A stretch of DNA of 64,000 nucleotides from Candidatus Latescibacterota bacterium (GCA_020852055.1 JADZBP010000129.1:1-64000); one strand, 5' to 3'; positions 50,255-59,469 are shown, counted from the first letter of the stretch. Notes: generated from the sequence alone by a model not told the origin. A program made the numbers and translations.

Positions 50255-51199
50255 TCAGGAAATGGCGGGAGGCTGCAGGGAGGCAGCCAGTGATCGGATC
50301 AGGTCTGATTGGGCAAGGCAGCCGCGCCAGGTCTCGGGGATACCCTCGACGCCGTAGTAGGCCCCGGCCAGTTGCCCGTAGATGGCGGCGGTGGTATCGG
50401 CATCGTGGCCCAGGTTGGCTGCCAGCAGCGCGCCTTCGGCAAAGGAGGAGGAATGATGAAAGGCCCACAGCGCCGCCTCCAGCGACTGCACCACGTAACC
50501 CGTGCCGGCGATGTCGGGCGGCATCCGCTGGCGGAAGGACCCGCCGGCGATCTGGTCGATCTCCGGGCAGAGTGGCTCGCGTTCCCAGAGCCCGGCGACC
50601 GGGCTGAAACGGGCGGCGAGCAGCATCTCCTTGCTGATGCCCTGCAATGCCCCCAGGAGCAACCCGCCAAAGTAGCGGCAGGCATCGAGGCAGGTGAGGG
50701 CCCCGTGGGTGGTCCGCGAACTCTCGGCACCGCGGGCGATGGCCGCAACCGGGTCGGCGGCAAAGAAGAGCGCCACCGGGGCCAGGCGCATCAGGCTGCC
50801 GTTGCCGGCACTGCGCGGATCGGTGGCGCCGGCATAGGGATCAGCGGTGCGGGCAAAGCGGTCGAGGGCGGCCGCCACGGTGTTGCCGATATCGAAACAC
50901 CTGCCGGTGCTGCTGAGATACCCTTCCCGCCGCCAGCGCTGGTACCGCTGCATCTGGTCGCCGGCGTCGAAGCCATGGCAGGCGATCAGGCTTTCGGCCA
51001 GGCACAGGGCCATGGAGGTGTCGTCGGTCCATTGCCCTTTCTTCAGACCAAAGGGACCGCCCCCGGTGATGTCGCTCACCGGCGGGAAGCTGCCCGGCGC
51101 CTTGAACTCCACCGCCGTGCCCAGGGCATCGCCGGCGGCCAGACCCAGCAGACAGCCTTCGTAACGCGAACGCCCGCTGATCGTCGATCCTCCCGCCAT
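50255..51199 (-). CDS. ADP-ribosylglycohydrolase family protein
   Basis: 314 aa. The N-terminal GCLLGLAAGDALG, then GQWTDDTSMAL with the Thr-Asp-Asp that binds one magnesium, GNGSLMR in the middle and NLGHDADTTAAIYGQLAGAYYG with the second set of Asp and Thr residues, are the hallmark blocks of the DraG/ARH family. These enzymes remove ADP-ribose from arginine, DNA or acetyl-ADP-ribose. No ADP-ribosyltransferase is next to it. 69 bp from the DUF71 gene on the same strand. Confidence 0.92.
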   Translation of the reverse strand: MAGGSTISGRSRYEGCLLGLAAGDALGTAVEFKAPGSFPPVSDITGGGPFGLKKGQWTDDTSMALCLAESLIACHGFDAGDQMQRYQRWRREGYLSSTGRCFDIGNTVAAALDRFARTADPYAGATDPRSAGNGSLMRLAPVALFFAADPVAAIARGAESSRTTHGALTCLDACRYFGGLLLGALQGISKEMLLAARFSPVAGLWEREPLCPEIDQIAGGSFRQRMPPDIAGTGYVVQSLEAALWAFHHSSSFAEGALLAANLGHDADTTAAIYGQLAGAYYGVEGIPETWRGCLAQSDLIRSLAASLQPPAIS

Positions 51200-51268
51200 T
51201 GCCGGACTACCCCTCCTGCTGCGTATTTTTGGGCGCCCGCCGGCACCCCGATTTCAATGGCTGGTCGC

Positions 51269-51946
51269 TCATGCCTCCGTCCCGGCGGGAAGCAGGTCGG
51301 CGTAGGCGAAACCGCTGCGCTCAACCACCTCGCCCACCACCACCGGGATGGGGTGGGTGAACATCGGCCCGCCCACCACCACGGTGTGGATCTCCCCGTT
51401 CTCGCCGCAGGGATCGGCGCCGGCGGGGAGCTCGGCCAGCAACTGGCGCGACCACCGCCGGCCCGCGCAACTGGCCGGCAACTGCTTGAGATCGACGCTG
51501 CTGACATAGGCCTCGACCCCGGCGTCCAACATCTGCCCGGCCAACTGGTCGGTGGGTATGCCCCAAACCGGAAAGATGGGTTCGATACCGGTGCCGCGCA
51601 GCTTGTCCTCGCGGTACTGGCGCACCTCCTCCAGATACAGGTCGCCAAAGGCGATAGACTCCACCCCCGCCGCCAGCGCCCCGTCGATAAAACGCTGCAT
51701 ACGCGCCGCGTATTCCTCGTGCGGGCACTGGTCGGGGATGTCGATGGTCTGCAGGGGCAGGCCGGCAGCGGCAGCCTGGAGGCGCAGCAGGGCAGCGCGG
51801 GTGCCGTGCATGGACACCCGGTCGAAACGCTCGTTCATCACCGTGAAGAGCCCCGCCACTTCGACGGCCGGGTCCTGGCGCAGCAGGTGCAGCGCCCAGG
51901 CGCAGTCCTTGCCACTGCTCCAGCTCAAAAGGGTCTTTTTTGCCAT
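51269..51946 (-). CDS. PP-loop ATPase, diphthine-ammonia ligase-like (DUF71)
   Basis: 225 aa. The ATG at 51946 has AAGGAGG 7 bases upstream; a GTG one codon earlier would be too close. The PP-loop is LSWSSGKDCAWALHLL, and the C-terminal GENGEIHTVVVGGPMF is the DUF71 signature seen in diphthine-ammonia ligases. As bacteria lack diphthamide, these proteins activate some other acid with ATP. Substrate unknown. Divergent from the aldo/keto reductase; the 144-bp gap shows no clear promoter. Confidence 0.88.
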   Translation of the reverse strand: MAKKTLLSWSSGKDCAWALHLLRQDPAVEVAGLFTVMNERFDRVSMHGTRAALLRLQAAAAGLPLQTIDIPDQCPHEEYAARMQRFIDGALAAGVESIAFGDLYLEEVRQYREDKLRGTGIEPIFPVWGIPTDQLAGQMLDAGVEAYVSSVDLKQLPASCAGRRWSRQLLAELPAGADPCGENGEIHTVVVGGPMFTHPIPVVVGEVVERSGFAYADLLPAGTEA

Positions 51947-52090
51947 CACCTGCCTCCTTGGATTCGGCCTGTTTACAGGGGGCCAAGATACTCAGGGGGC
52001 CGCCCCGCGGCAAACCCGCCGACCCCTTTCTTGCCCCTCCTGCGGCAGTACCCTATCCTAGCCAGCCTCAACCCCCGAAAGGAAAACAAC

Positions 52091-52966
52091 ATGGCCGAAC
52101 TCGAACGCCGCCGGCTGGGCAGGACCGGCATGACCCCCAAGGCCCTGGGACTGGGCTGTGCCTTTTTTGGCGGCACCAACGTCAGCGACCAGGAAGCCGT
52201 GGATGGCATCCGCCACGCCATCGAACTGGGACTCGACTACCTCGACACCTCCCCCCTGTACAGCGAGAGCGAGCGGCGCGTGGGCCTGGCCCTCGAAGGG
52301 GGCTGGCGGGAGCGGATCTACCTGCAGACCAAGACCGGCACCCACCCGGAGAAGCGGGGCGACTATTCGGCGGCGGCCACCCGCTGGAGCGTGGAGAACA
52401 GCCTGCGCCTGCTCAAGACCGATTACCTCGACGCGGTGCTCATCCACGACCCGCCCGCCATCGAGACCCCGCTGGCCGCCGGCAACGCCCTCGACGAGCT
52501 GCTCAAGATGAAGGAAGCGGGGATCATCGGGCATATAGGGCTGGGGGTGCGCCAGCACGAGTTCCACCGGCAGGCCATCGAGACCGGCCACATCGAGATC
52601 GTGCTCAGCTACCTCGACTACACCCTGCTCGACCAGTCCGTGGCCAGCACCACCCTGCCCCTGGCCCGCCAGCGCGGGGTGGGCATCATCCTGGCCAGCG
52701 CCCTGGGCATGGGTCGCCTGGCCGGCCCCGAACCCGACGCCCAAGCCGAACCCCGCGCCCACGCCATGTGGGCCTGGTGCCGGCAGCGCGGCATCGACAT
52801 CCGCCACCTGGCCCTGCAGTTCGTGCTGGCCGCCCCCATCGACGGCATCGCCATGTCGGGCCCCTGCACCCGCCAGCAGGTCGAGGAGGTGTACGCGGCA
52901 GCCACCGCCGAGGTGCCCCCCGAGGTATGGGGCGACTTCAAGGCCGAGTTCGGCGTGGGCCTCTAG
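52091..52966 (+). CDS. aldo/keto reductase
   Basis: 291 aa, barrel fold. The catalytic tetrad is present: Asp in LDYLDTSPLYSES (Asp and Tyr), Lys in LQTKTGTH and His in AVLIHDPP. The N terminus (LGRTGMTPKALGLGCAFFGG) and SGPCTRQQVEEV near the end, which binds NADPH, fit the L-fucose dehydrogenase/AKR-like branch. AAAGGAAAAC lies before the ATG. It reduces sugar or keto aldehydes. The stop adjoins the start of the YciB-like gene directly. Confidence 0.9.
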   Translation: MAELERRRLGRTGMTPKALGLGCAFFGGTNVSDQEAVDGIRHAIELGLDYLDTSPLYSESERRVGLALEGGWRERIYLQTKTGTHPEKRGDYSAAATRWSVENSLRLLKTDYLDAVLIHDPPAIETPLAAGNALDELLKMKEAGIIGHIGLGVRQHEFHRQAIETGHIEIVLSYLDYTLLDQSVASTTLPLARQRGVGIILASALGMGRLAGPEPDAQAEPRAHAMWAWCRQRGIDIRHLALQFVLAAPIDGIAMSGPCTRQQVEEVYAAATAEVPPEVWGDFKAEFGVGL

Positions 52967-53515
52967 ATGAACTGGTCCCTGCTCTTGATGGACTTTGTGC
53001 CGCTGCTGGTCTTTGTGGTGGTCGACAGCCTCAGCAACACGCGGCGGGCGGTGGTCTGGGCCCTGGCCGTGGCCGGCCTGGAACTGGTGTGGGAGTACGG
53101 CTATTTCGGCGAGATCGATGAGTTCTCCGTGGGTTCTGCCCTGCTCATCGTCGCCTTCGGCGGCCTGGCCCTGCGCTACAACAACGCCCTGTTCATCAAA
53201 TTCAAACCTGTGGTGCTCAGCCTCTTCACCGCCCTGGCCCTGCTGATCACCTGGGGCCTGGGCAAACCCCTCCTGGTGACGGCCATGGACCGCTACAGCC
53301 AGGCCCTGCCCGCCCAGATGCAGCAACTGGCCCACCAGCCCCGCATGCAGCAGATCCTGACCACCGCTTCCCTCTACCTGGGGATCGGCTTCCTGCTGCA
53401 CGCCGGGGTGGTGGCCTGGGCCGCGCTGCGCCTGGGCAACTGGGGCTGGCTGCTCACCCGCAGCGGCGGCGCTTATCTGATGATGTTTGTCGCCATGTGG
53501 CTGGCCTCCCGCTGA
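52967..53515 (+). CDS. YciB-like septation-protein-A-type membrane protein
   Basis: 182 aa with five or six membrane helices, no signal peptide. The layout (LLLMDFVPLLVFVVVDSLS, IDEFSVGSALLIVAFGGLAL, FIKFKPVVLSLFTALALLI) agrees with the YciB/IspZ septation family, which helps cell-envelope synthesis or division. The second helix start (WEYGYFGEIDEF) is less typical, so related DUFs are possible. It begins right after the stop of the aldo/keto reductase (TAG-ATG), so it is translationally coupled. Confidence 0.65.
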   Translation: MNWSLLLMDFVPLLVFVVVDSLSNTRRAVVWALAVAGLELVWEYGYFGEIDEFSVGSALLIVAFGGLALRYNNALFIKFKPVVLSLFTALALLITWGLGKPLLVTAMDRYSQALPAQMQQLAHQPRMQQILTTASLYLGIGFLLHAGVVAWAALRLGNWGWLLTRSGGAYLMMFVAMWLASR

Positions 53516-53518
53516 GGC

Positions 53519-53549
53519 AAAAAAAAAGGCGGGAGCCCTCGCTCCCGCC
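53519..53549 (-). terminator. Rho-independent terminator of the L,D-transpeptidase gene
   Basis: GGCGGGAG (53528-53535) and CTCCCGCC (53542-53549) form an 8-bp stem with a 6-base loop. On the minus strand the stem is followed by nine T (53527-53519). On the plus strand no T run follows, so it serves the minus-strand gene. Confidence 0.88.
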
Positions 53550-53571
53550 CGTGTCTCGCCCAATCAGGTTT

Positions 53572-54687
53572 TCAGAATCGCGATTCAGCCATGGCCGCCT
53601 TGGCGTCCCAGGCCCCGACGATGGTCACCGGGGTATTGATGCCCACCGTGCGGAAAACCTCGTCCATGTCGGGGTTGGCCAGGGCCACACAGCCGGCGGT
53701 CCAATCCTGCCCCCGCCCGCCGCCCGAGTGGATCTGGATGGCAAAACCGGGGCTGGCCCCTTTGCGGATCTTCCCTTTGCGTTTGGCCTCGGCGATACGC
53801 CGCAGATCATCGGCATTGGGGTAGTTGAGATCCAGGGCCTTGTGACCGTCGGCCCGCTGGCGCTTGCCGATGATCCGGTACTTGCCCTCGGGGGTGACCT
53901 TGTCACCCGAGGTGCTCTTCTGGGCCATCCAGTTGGCGCCCAAATCGGCCTCGTAGCGCTTCTTCAGCCGGCCGTCGTAGTACAGGTAGCAGGTATGGTT
54001 GCTCTTGTCGACGATGAGCGCATAGCCATTCTGGCGCGCCGAAACCTCGACCGTCTCCTTGGCCCACCTGCCCCACCGGTCGCGGTTACCCTGCAGGTAG
54101 GCCGAGATGTATTTGCCGGCGTTCTGCCGCACCCGGTTGACGATCTCCGAAACCTCCTGGAGCTTCTGGTCCGCCGGGTCCAATTCCCCCTTCTGCAACT
54201 GGTCGCCCGCCACCTGAAGGGTGAGTTCGGCCTTGGTCAGACGCCGGAACTCGGCCCGCCGCGAGGGAATGCCGCGGGTGCTCTGGAAGGCTTCCTTGAG
54301 ATTGCCGGTGATCTCCTTGAGGTCCCCCTGCAGTTTCTCCTGGCGGGCCTTGCGCGCCTCGAGGGCGGCGGTGGCAGCAGCCTGGGCCTGGTGCGAGGCA
54401 GCCAAGGCGGCGGAGAAGGCGGGGGTATAATCCCGCATCGGCTCGAACCATTCCCCCTGCTCGCTGCGGATCTTGCGGAAAGAAGCGTCGAGGGAATCCT
54501 TGGCCGCCTCCAGCAACTCAGGGGCGTAGGTGGCCGCACCTTCCTCCTCGGCGAAGACAATGTCGCGGTTGGCGATTTCCAGAGTGTGTTTGGGTGGCAC
54601 GGCGCAGGCCGACAGGCAGGCGCCAGCGACGAGCCCGACCCAGGCGTAACGGGACGACAGGATAGACGATGGCATGGGGATCTGCAT
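53572..54687 (-). CDS. L,D-transpeptidase (YkuD) lipoprotein with helical N region
   Basis: 371 aa. The first about 28 residues are a lipoprotein signal (LSAC lipobox). A long helical, Ala/Gln/Lys-rich region (about residues 60-200) precedes the YkuD domain. The catalytic motif is IHSGGGRGQDWTAGCVAL with the His and the nucleophile Cys, as in the consensus HGxx...GC. It cross-links or anchors peptidoglycan in the periplasm. Start at 54687 has no strong ribosome site; a Met four codons on is the alternative. Own promoter (54753-54781) and terminator. Confidence 0.9.
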   Translation of the reverse strand: MQIPMPSSILSSRYAWVGLVAGACLSACAVPPKHTLEIANRDIVFAEEEGAATYAPELLEAAKDSLDASFRKIRSEQGEWFEPMRDYTPAFSAALAASHQAQAAATAALEARKARQEKLQGDLKEITGNLKEAFQSTRGIPSRRAEFRRLTKAELTLQVAGDQLQKGELDPADQKLQEVSEIVNRVRQNAGKYISAYLQGNRDRWGRWAKETVEVSARQNGYALIVDKSNHTCYLYYDGRLKKRYEADLGANWMAQKSTSGDKVTPEGKYRIIGKRQRADGHKALDLNYPNADDLRRIAEAKRKGKIRKGASPGFAIQIHSGGGRGQDWTAGCVALANPDMDEVFRTVGINTPVTIVGAWDAKAAMAESRF

Positions 54688-54752
54688 GTTGAGACGGATC
54701 GAGAAAGGGGTCTGTGGGGATACTTTGATGCATGAATCGAGGGGTATGGTCT

Positions 54753-54781
54753 AAGGTAAAAGGGAGGGCCCCGAATGTCAA
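54753..54781 (-). promoter_or_regulatory. sigma70-type promoter of the L,D-transpeptidase gene
   Basis: On the minus strand TTGACA (54781-54776), a 17-base spacer and TACCTT (54758-54753). The leader before the start at 54687 would be about 59 bases. An 8-bp inverted repeat GGTAAAAG/CTTTTACC (54755-54762, 54785-54792) spans the promoter and could be an operator. Confidence 0.6.
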
Positions 54782-54806
54782 AGGCTTTTACCGGCGATTG
54801 CCCCTA

Positions 54807-56813
54807 TCAGGCGCCGACCCACCTGAAAGCCTCCTCCCGGGCCTGCAGCATCAGCGTCTCGTCGCGGGCCAGGTCGGCGATCGCCAGCTCGGAAAGCCCC
54901 GCCTGGCGCAACCCCAGCACCTCGCCGGGGCCGCGCAATTCCAGGTCGCGCCGGGCGATCTCGAACCCGTCCTGGGTCTGGCACAGGACCTGCAGGCGTT
55001 CGGTCTCCTCGGCCGCCTGGCTGCCGGCGATCAGGATACAGTAAGACTGCGCCGGCCCCCGCCCCACCCGGCCCCGCAGCTGGTGTAGCTGGGCCAGGCC
55101 GAAGCGCTCGGCGTGCTCGACGATCATCACCGAGGCGTTGGGCACGTCCACCCCCACCTCGACCACCGTGGTGCAGACCAGCGCCTGGATCTGCCCGTCC
55201 TTGAACGCCCGCGCCACCCGGTTCTTCTCCTCGGCGGGTAGCTGCCCGTGCAAAAGGCCCAGCGCGAAGCCGCCCAGCGGGCCGGCCTGGAGCTGGGCCA
55301 GCCCCTCGCTGGCCGAGGTCACCGCCAGCTGCTCCGACTCCTCGACCAGGGGGTAGACGATATAGGCCTGGCGGCCCTCGCGGAGCTGGGCCGCGGCGAA
55401 CTCGAGGATCTGCGGCCGCCGCTCCCCCCCGCGCAGGGCGGTGCGCACCGGCTTGCGCCCCGGCGGCAGCTCGTCGAGGGCCGAGCTATCCAGGTCCCCA
55501 TACAGGGCCAGGGTCAGGGTGCGCGGGATGGGAGTGGCGGTCATCACCAGCAGGTGCACTCCGGGCCCCTTGCGCTGCAGTTCCTCGCGCTGGGCCACCC
55601 CGAAACGATGCTGTTCGTCGATCACCGCCAGCCCCAGACGCGCAAACTGCACCCCGGTCTGAATGAGGGCATGGGTGCCGACCACGATGGGGGCCTCCCC
55701 CGAGGCAATGGCCGCCAGGGCCTGCCGCCGCCGCGCTGCCGGCAGACCGCCGACCAGCAGCTCGACCCCCACCCCCAGGGGGCCAGTCAGGGCCGCGAGG
55801 GTGGCGGCGTGTTGCTCGGCGAGGATCTCGGTGGGGGCCATCAGGGCGGCCTGGAAACCGGCCTCCACTGCCTGGAGCATCGCCCCCAGTGCCACCAGGG
55901 TCTTGCCCGATCCCACGTCGCCCTGCAGCAGTCGGCTCATCCGCACCGGCTCTGCCAGATCGGCGGCGATCTCCCCCAGCACCCGCTGTTGCGCCCCGGT
56001 CAGCGCAAAAGGCAGGCTGGCCCGCAGCGCTGGCACCAGGCGCTGGCTGCGGGGCATGGGAGGCGCCTGCCCTGCCTCCCGCCGGGCCCGCCGTCCCCGG
56101 GCCAGGCGCACCTGGAGGGTATAACACTCGTCGAAGGCCAGGCGGCGGCGGGCCTGCGCCATGGCCTCCCAGCTGGAAGGGAAGTGCACCTGCCGCAGGC
56201 AATCACCCAGTTCGGCAAGGCCCAGGCGCTGGCGCAGTTCGGCGGGCAGAGGGTCCTCGAGGCCGGCGGCGAACTCCTCGAGGGCGGCGTGCATCAGCCG
56301 GCGGAACCCGCGGTTGCGCAGACCCTTTTCCTTCATATCGGCGCTGGTGGTGTAGAGCGGGATGATGCCGCCGGTGTGCAGCAGTTCCGGCTCGCCGGCA
56401 TTGGCGACGAACTCGCATTCGGGGTGGGTGATCTGCAGTCGGCCCTGGAAGTGCTCCACCTTGCCGCTGAGAGCCAGCAAATCCCCCTCGGCAAAGTTGC
56501 GCTGCAGGTACCGGGCGCCCTGGAACCACACGCAGGCGATCTCCTCGGTGCCGTCCTCCACGATCAGCACGAACCGGGGCCGGGCGCCGGGGATGAAGCG
56601 CTTCTGTCGCACCTGCCCGATGAGGGTCACCTCCTGGCCGGCGGGGACCTGGGCGATGGGCACGATGCGGCTGCGATCCAGGTAGCGCCGCGGCAGGTGG
56701 TACAGCAGGTCGGCAATGGTGTGGATGCCGGCTTCCCCCAGGACCGCCGCACGGCGCACCCCCACCCCGCGCAGCTCCGAAACCGGGCTTTCCAGTCCTG
56801 TTTTTTCCTTCAT
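54807..56813 (-). CDS. recG: ATP-dependent DNA helicase RecG
   Basis: 668 aa from the ATG at 56813, a length normal for RecG; a TTG 15 codons earlier overlaps the promoter and is less likely. N-terminal wedge and OB domain (DLLYHLPRRYLDRS, VTLIGQVRQK), Walker A LLQGDVGSGKT, the RecG-type box VIDEQHRFGVAQR, TATPIPRTL and QLRGRVGRG follow in order. It branch-migrates Holliday junctions and remodels stalled forks. Genes of DNA metabolism are not otherwise clustered here. Leader about 10 bases; no strong ribosome site. Confidence 0.97.
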   Translation of the reverse strand: MKEKTGLESPVSELRGVGVRRAAVLGEAGIHTIADLLYHLPRRYLDRSRIVPIAQVPAGQEVTLIGQVRQKRFIPGARPRFVLIVEDGTEEIACVWFQGARYLQRNFAEGDLLALSGKVEHFQGRLQITHPECEFVANAGEPELLHTGGIIPLYTTSADMKEKGLRNRGFRRLMHAALEEFAAGLEDPLPAELRQRLGLAELGDCLRQVHFPSSWEAMAQARRRLAFDECYTLQVRLARGRRARREAGQAPPMPRSQRLVPALRASLPFALTGAQQRVLGEIAADLAEPVRMSRLLQGDVGSGKTLVALGAMLQAVEAGFQAALMAPTEILAEQHAATLAALTGPLGVGVELLVGGLPAARRRQALAAIASGEAPIVVGTHALIQTGVQFARLGLAVIDEQHRFGVAQREELQRKGPGVHLLVMTATPIPRTLTLALYGDLDSSALDELPPGRKPVRTALRGGERRPQILEFAAAQLREGRQAYIVYPLVEESEQLAVTSASEGLAQLQAGPLGGFALGLLHGQLPAEEKNRVARAFKDGQIQALVCTTVVEVGVDVPNASVMIVEHAERFGLAQLHQLRGRVGRGPAQSYCILIAGSQAAEETERLQVLCQTQDGFEIARRDLELRGPGEVLGLRQAGLSELAIADLARDETLMLQAREEAFRWVGA

Positions 56814-56830
56814 ATTGGCTAAGATGGTGT

Positions 56831-56858
56831 TATATATGAATGCGACACTTGGTATCAA
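56831..56858 (-). promoter_or_regulatory. sigma70-type promoter of recG
   Basis: On the minus strand TTGATA (56858-56853), 16 bases and TATATA (56836-56831). It gives a short leader and supports the start at 56813. TAGTACTA, an 8-bp palindrome, lies directly upstream of the -35. It does not match the SOS-like box of the two small-gene promoters. Confidence 0.6.
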
Positions 56859-56940
56859 ATAGTACTAATTATTTCCCCGTTTTTGCCGATCCATAGGAAT
56901 GTAAGGCTTTGGTGAGGAGCGCAAACGAGGAGATTGTGAG

Positions 56941-57762
56941 ATGAAGCCTGCCTGCCGCACCCCTGAATTGCCCGACCCCCTGCAGATCGGCACCCGGTTC
57001 CTGCTGTCTTTCGAGGGCACCGAAGCCGCTGGCCCCCCATACCACGGCCGGCTCCAGGACCTGAGCGCGGACGGCAGCCTGTGTATCGACGCCCCGGCTC
57101 ATTTCCAGCCACTGCGGGGTACTCAGGTGACCCTGCAGAGCCTGGATGCGGTGAAGTACCGTTTTTCCACTGAGGTCATCGGCTACAACCGGCTCCAGGG
57201 CCGGCTGCCGGTGCTGCTGGTCAAACCACCCCGGCGCATCGAGGCGCAGGCCCCGCCCCGGCCCCGCTCGCGCTCGGCCTTCCGCATCGCCGCCGCACTG
57301 CGGGTGGATACCACCTGGACCGAGGACGACCGCAAGATCAGCGCCCACGGGGTGGTCGCCAATCTCAGCGGTGGCGGGGCCCAACTCTTTCTGCGCCGAC
57401 GCCCGGCAGCCAGCACCCTCACCCTCGAGATGGCGCTGCCCCAGGGTTTCATCGAGGAGGCCGCCCGCCGGCAGCTCACCCGCAACGGTCCCACCCTGAC
57501 CAGCACCGCCCTCTACCGCGAGCTGTTCCGCAACACCTGCGAGCGGATACGCCGTTCCTTTGCCGAGCTCCAGGCACGGATCGTGCACGTGGAGACGCGG
57601 CAGACTCAGCAGGGGCCGGTGTACGGTCTATCCCTGGCTTTCGCCGCCCCTCACGAAGGCTGTTTCCGCCTGGTCAGCTACCTGGAGCGGCAGGCCATCC
57701 GCAAAGGGGTGACCGGTGATCCCGGCGCCCGGGCCAATCCCTCGCTGGCCAAGGTGGCCTGA
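56941..57762 (+). CDS. PilZ-domain protein (cyclic di-GMP receptor, YcgR-like)
   Basis: 273 aa, no signal peptide. N-terminal YcgR-type beta domain (LQIGTRFLLSFEGTEA ... VTLQSLDAVKYRF), then the PilZ domain with RxxxR in RSRSAFRIAAAL and NLSGGGAQLFL for NxSxxG. These residues bind cyclic di-GMP. An insert of about 50 residues interrupts the PilZ barrel (FIEEAARRQLTRNGP to CERIRRSFAELQ). A typical role is braking flagella or tuning adhesion; no motility gene is nearby. GAGGAG upstream. Divergent from recG. Confidence 0.88.
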   Translation: MKPACRTPELPDPLQIGTRFLLSFEGTEAAGPPYHGRLQDLSADGSLCIDAPAHFQPLRGTQVTLQSLDAVKYRFSTEVIGYNRLQGRLPVLLVKPPRRIEAQAPPRPRSRSAFRIAAALRVDTTWTEDDRKISAHGVVANLSGGGAQLFLRRRPAASTLTLEMALPQGFIEEAARRQLTRNGPTLTSTALYRELFRNTCERIRRSFAELQARIVHVETRQTQQGPVYGLSLAFAAPHEGCFRLVSYLERQAIRKGVTGDPGARANPSLAKVA

Positions 57763-57769
57763 AAATCGA

Positions 57770-57804
57770 CCGCCCCGCCGGCAGCTGCTGCTCCGGCGGG
57801 GCGG
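57770..57804 (+). terminator. inverted repeat after the PilZ gene, possible terminator
   Basis: CCGCCCCGCCGG (57770-57781) and CCGGCGGGGCGG (57793-57804) form a perfect 12-bp stem with an 11-base loop. No T run follows, so termination is possible but weak. Confidence 0.45.
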
Positions 57805-57813
57805 CCATTCAAC

Positions 57814-57843
57814 TTGACAACGGCGCTGGGCCGGGTGTACCTT
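57814..57843 (+). promoter_or_regulatory. possible promoter of the 159-aa membrane-protein gene
   Basis: TTGACA (57814-57819), 18 bases and TACCTT (57838-57843). The same hexamer pair with 17-base spacing stands before the L,D-transpeptidase gene. Start codon at 57887. Confidence 0.45.
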
Positions 57844-57886
57844 TACTCACCCCCCAAAATCCCCTTCCAGCCCAACCCGAGGTCAG

Positions 57887-58366
57887 ATGGCTGCTCCCCG
57901 CACCAGTTTTGCCCAATACCTCCTCGGTTCGATCTCGCTGGAACGGCCGCCCTTTTTCTATGCCTATGGCGGCATGTGGCTGCACCTGATGGTGGGTGCC
58001 ATCCTCGTCCCCTTGCTCTCGCTGCCTTTCCTCGGTTCGCTCAGTTCCCTGCTGATCGCCAGCCTCAGCCTGGGCATCGTCGTCTATGCCGTGCTGGCAC
58101 GCGAATACGGTCTGCTGATCAACCTGCTTTCGTACGGCCTCTCCCTGGCCCAACTCACCCCGCTCAAGGCCGACCACGGCCCGCTGATGGCGGTGGCCAT
58201 CCTCCTGGCCATGGCCTCCTGCTACCTGATCCTCAGCCAGCAGTACCGCCGCTACATCAAGGAGGTGTTCGGCGACGAACACGGCATCCCGATGTGGATC
58301 ACCGGCATCATCCTCCTGGTGATCATCATGCTCTTCCTCTACGGCCTGAACCTCGTCAACTCCTAA
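57887..58366 (+). CDS. small integral membrane protein, unknown
   Basis: 159 aa with four or five membrane helices (LMVGAILVPLLSLPFLGSL, LLIASLSLGIVVYAVLA, LLINLLSYGLSLAQL, MAVAILLAMASCYLIL and GIILLVIIMLFLYGLNLV). The N terminus (RTSFAQYLLGSISLERPP) is polar. It has the look of Yip1-like proteins but no defining motif, so no family is assigned. Its stop overlaps that of mraY (58363-58366). Confidence 0.7.
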   Translation: MAAPRTSFAQYLLGSISLERPPFFYAYGGMWLHLMVGAILVPLLSLPFLGSLSSLLIASLSLGIVVYAVLAREYGLLINLLSYGLSLAQLTPLKADHGPLMAVAILLAMASCYLILSQQYRRYIKEVFGDEHGIPMWITGIILLVIIMLFLYGLNLVNS

Positions 58367-59469
58367 CGGATCTTTAGCGTCGCCAGCCCGCACAAGGCGA
58401 GGATGCCGGCCACGATCCAGAACCGGGTGACGATCTTGGTGTCGGCCAGGCCCTGGGCCTGGAAATGGTGGTGCACCGGCGAGCGGTAGAAGAAGCGCCG
58501 GCCCAGCCACTTGATCCCGATCTTCTCCTGCACCAGCACCGAAAACGCCTCCCCCACGAAGATCCCGCCCACCATCAGGAACAGGAACTCCTGCTTGATC
58601 AGCACCGCCACCGTGCCCAGCAGTCCGCCCAGGGCCATGGAGCCGGTGTCACCCATGATCACGTTCGCCGGGTAGGAATTGAACCAGAGGAAACCCAGGC
58701 AAGCGCCAAAAACGATGGAGCAGATCACCGCCACCTCGCCCACCCCCGGCATAAAGGGATAGATCAGGAACTCGGCGATACGGATATTGCTGCACACGTA
58801 GGCAAAAACCCCGAAGACCGCCACCACAAAGGCCACCGGCACGATGGCCAGGCCGTCGAGGCCGTCGGCGAGGTTGACCGAGTTGGAGATGGCGATCACC
58901 GTGAAGATGGTGAAGGGCACATACCCCCACGACAGGTTCAGCACCGGCGTCTTGAGGAAGGGCAGGTACAACTCGGTGGCCAGACCGGCAGGCACCGGCG
59001 AGGTGTTTTCGAGCACGTAGAAGATGCCGAAGACCAACCCGTAGGTGAATTGCAGGATCAGCTTGGCCCGTTCCGAAAGACCCCGATCGCTGCTGCCGTA
59101 GCGGACCTTCATGTAGTCGTCCACCGCCCCCAGCCCCGCGAACCAGGCAAAGCCGCCCAGGCACCACAGGACAAAGGGGTTGTAGAGCTTGCACCACAGC
59201 AGCGCGGCCAGCAGCACAGCGGTGATGATCAAACCGCCGCCATAGGTCTTGGTCTGGGGATCACCGGCAGGAAAATGAGCGTAGCTGCGCACCACATCCC
59301 GCTGGCCGCTGCGGTAGAAGTGCAGAATGAGCCGGCCGCCGAAAAGGATGGTGAAGAGCAGGGCGGTGATGGCCCCGGCGATGGCGCGGAAACTGATGGA
59401 GTTGAGCAGGCGCAGGAAGGACAGGGCCTCGAAGTGGTCGAAGAGATAGGTGCCCAGGTAGTAGATCAC
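58363..59469 (-). CDS. mraY: phospho-N-acetylmuramoyl-pentapeptide transferase
   Basis: 368 aa with ten membrane helices. GAVDDYMK, NLADGLDGLA, MGDTGSMALGG and RSPVHHHFQ are the signature loops with the catalytic Asp residues and the His-rich end. It transfers phospho-MurNAc-pentapeptide to undecaprenyl phosphate to make lipid I at the inner membrane. The start overlaps the murG stop as ATGA (59466-59469). No murF, murD, ftsW or murC lies beside it, unlike the usual division/cell-wall cluster. Confidence 0.97.
   Translation of the reverse strand: MIYYLGTYLFDHFEALSFLRLLNSISFRAIAGAITALLFTILFGGRLILHFYRSGQRDVVRSYAHFPAGDPQTKTYGGGLIITAVLLAALLWCKLYNPFVLWCLGGFAWFAGLGAVDDYMKVRYGSSDRGLSERAKLILQFTYGLVFGIFYVLENTSPVPAGLATELYLPFLKTPVLNLSWGYVPFTIFTVIAISNSVNLADGLDGLAIVPVAFVVAVFGVFAYVCSNIRIAEFLIYPFMPGVGEVAVICSIVFGACLGFLWFNSYPANVIMGDTGSMALGGLLGTVAVLIKQEFLFLMVGGIFVGEAFSVLVQEKIGIKWLGRRFFYRSPVHHHFQAQGLADTKIVTRFWIVAGILALCGLATLKIR

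Noticed and set aside
56853-56868. TAGTACTA upstream of the recG -35 as a third SOS-like box
   Set aside because: It shares only TTAGTA with the cluster at 8035-8071 and does not match the CTGCACATTYGTTTAG operator.
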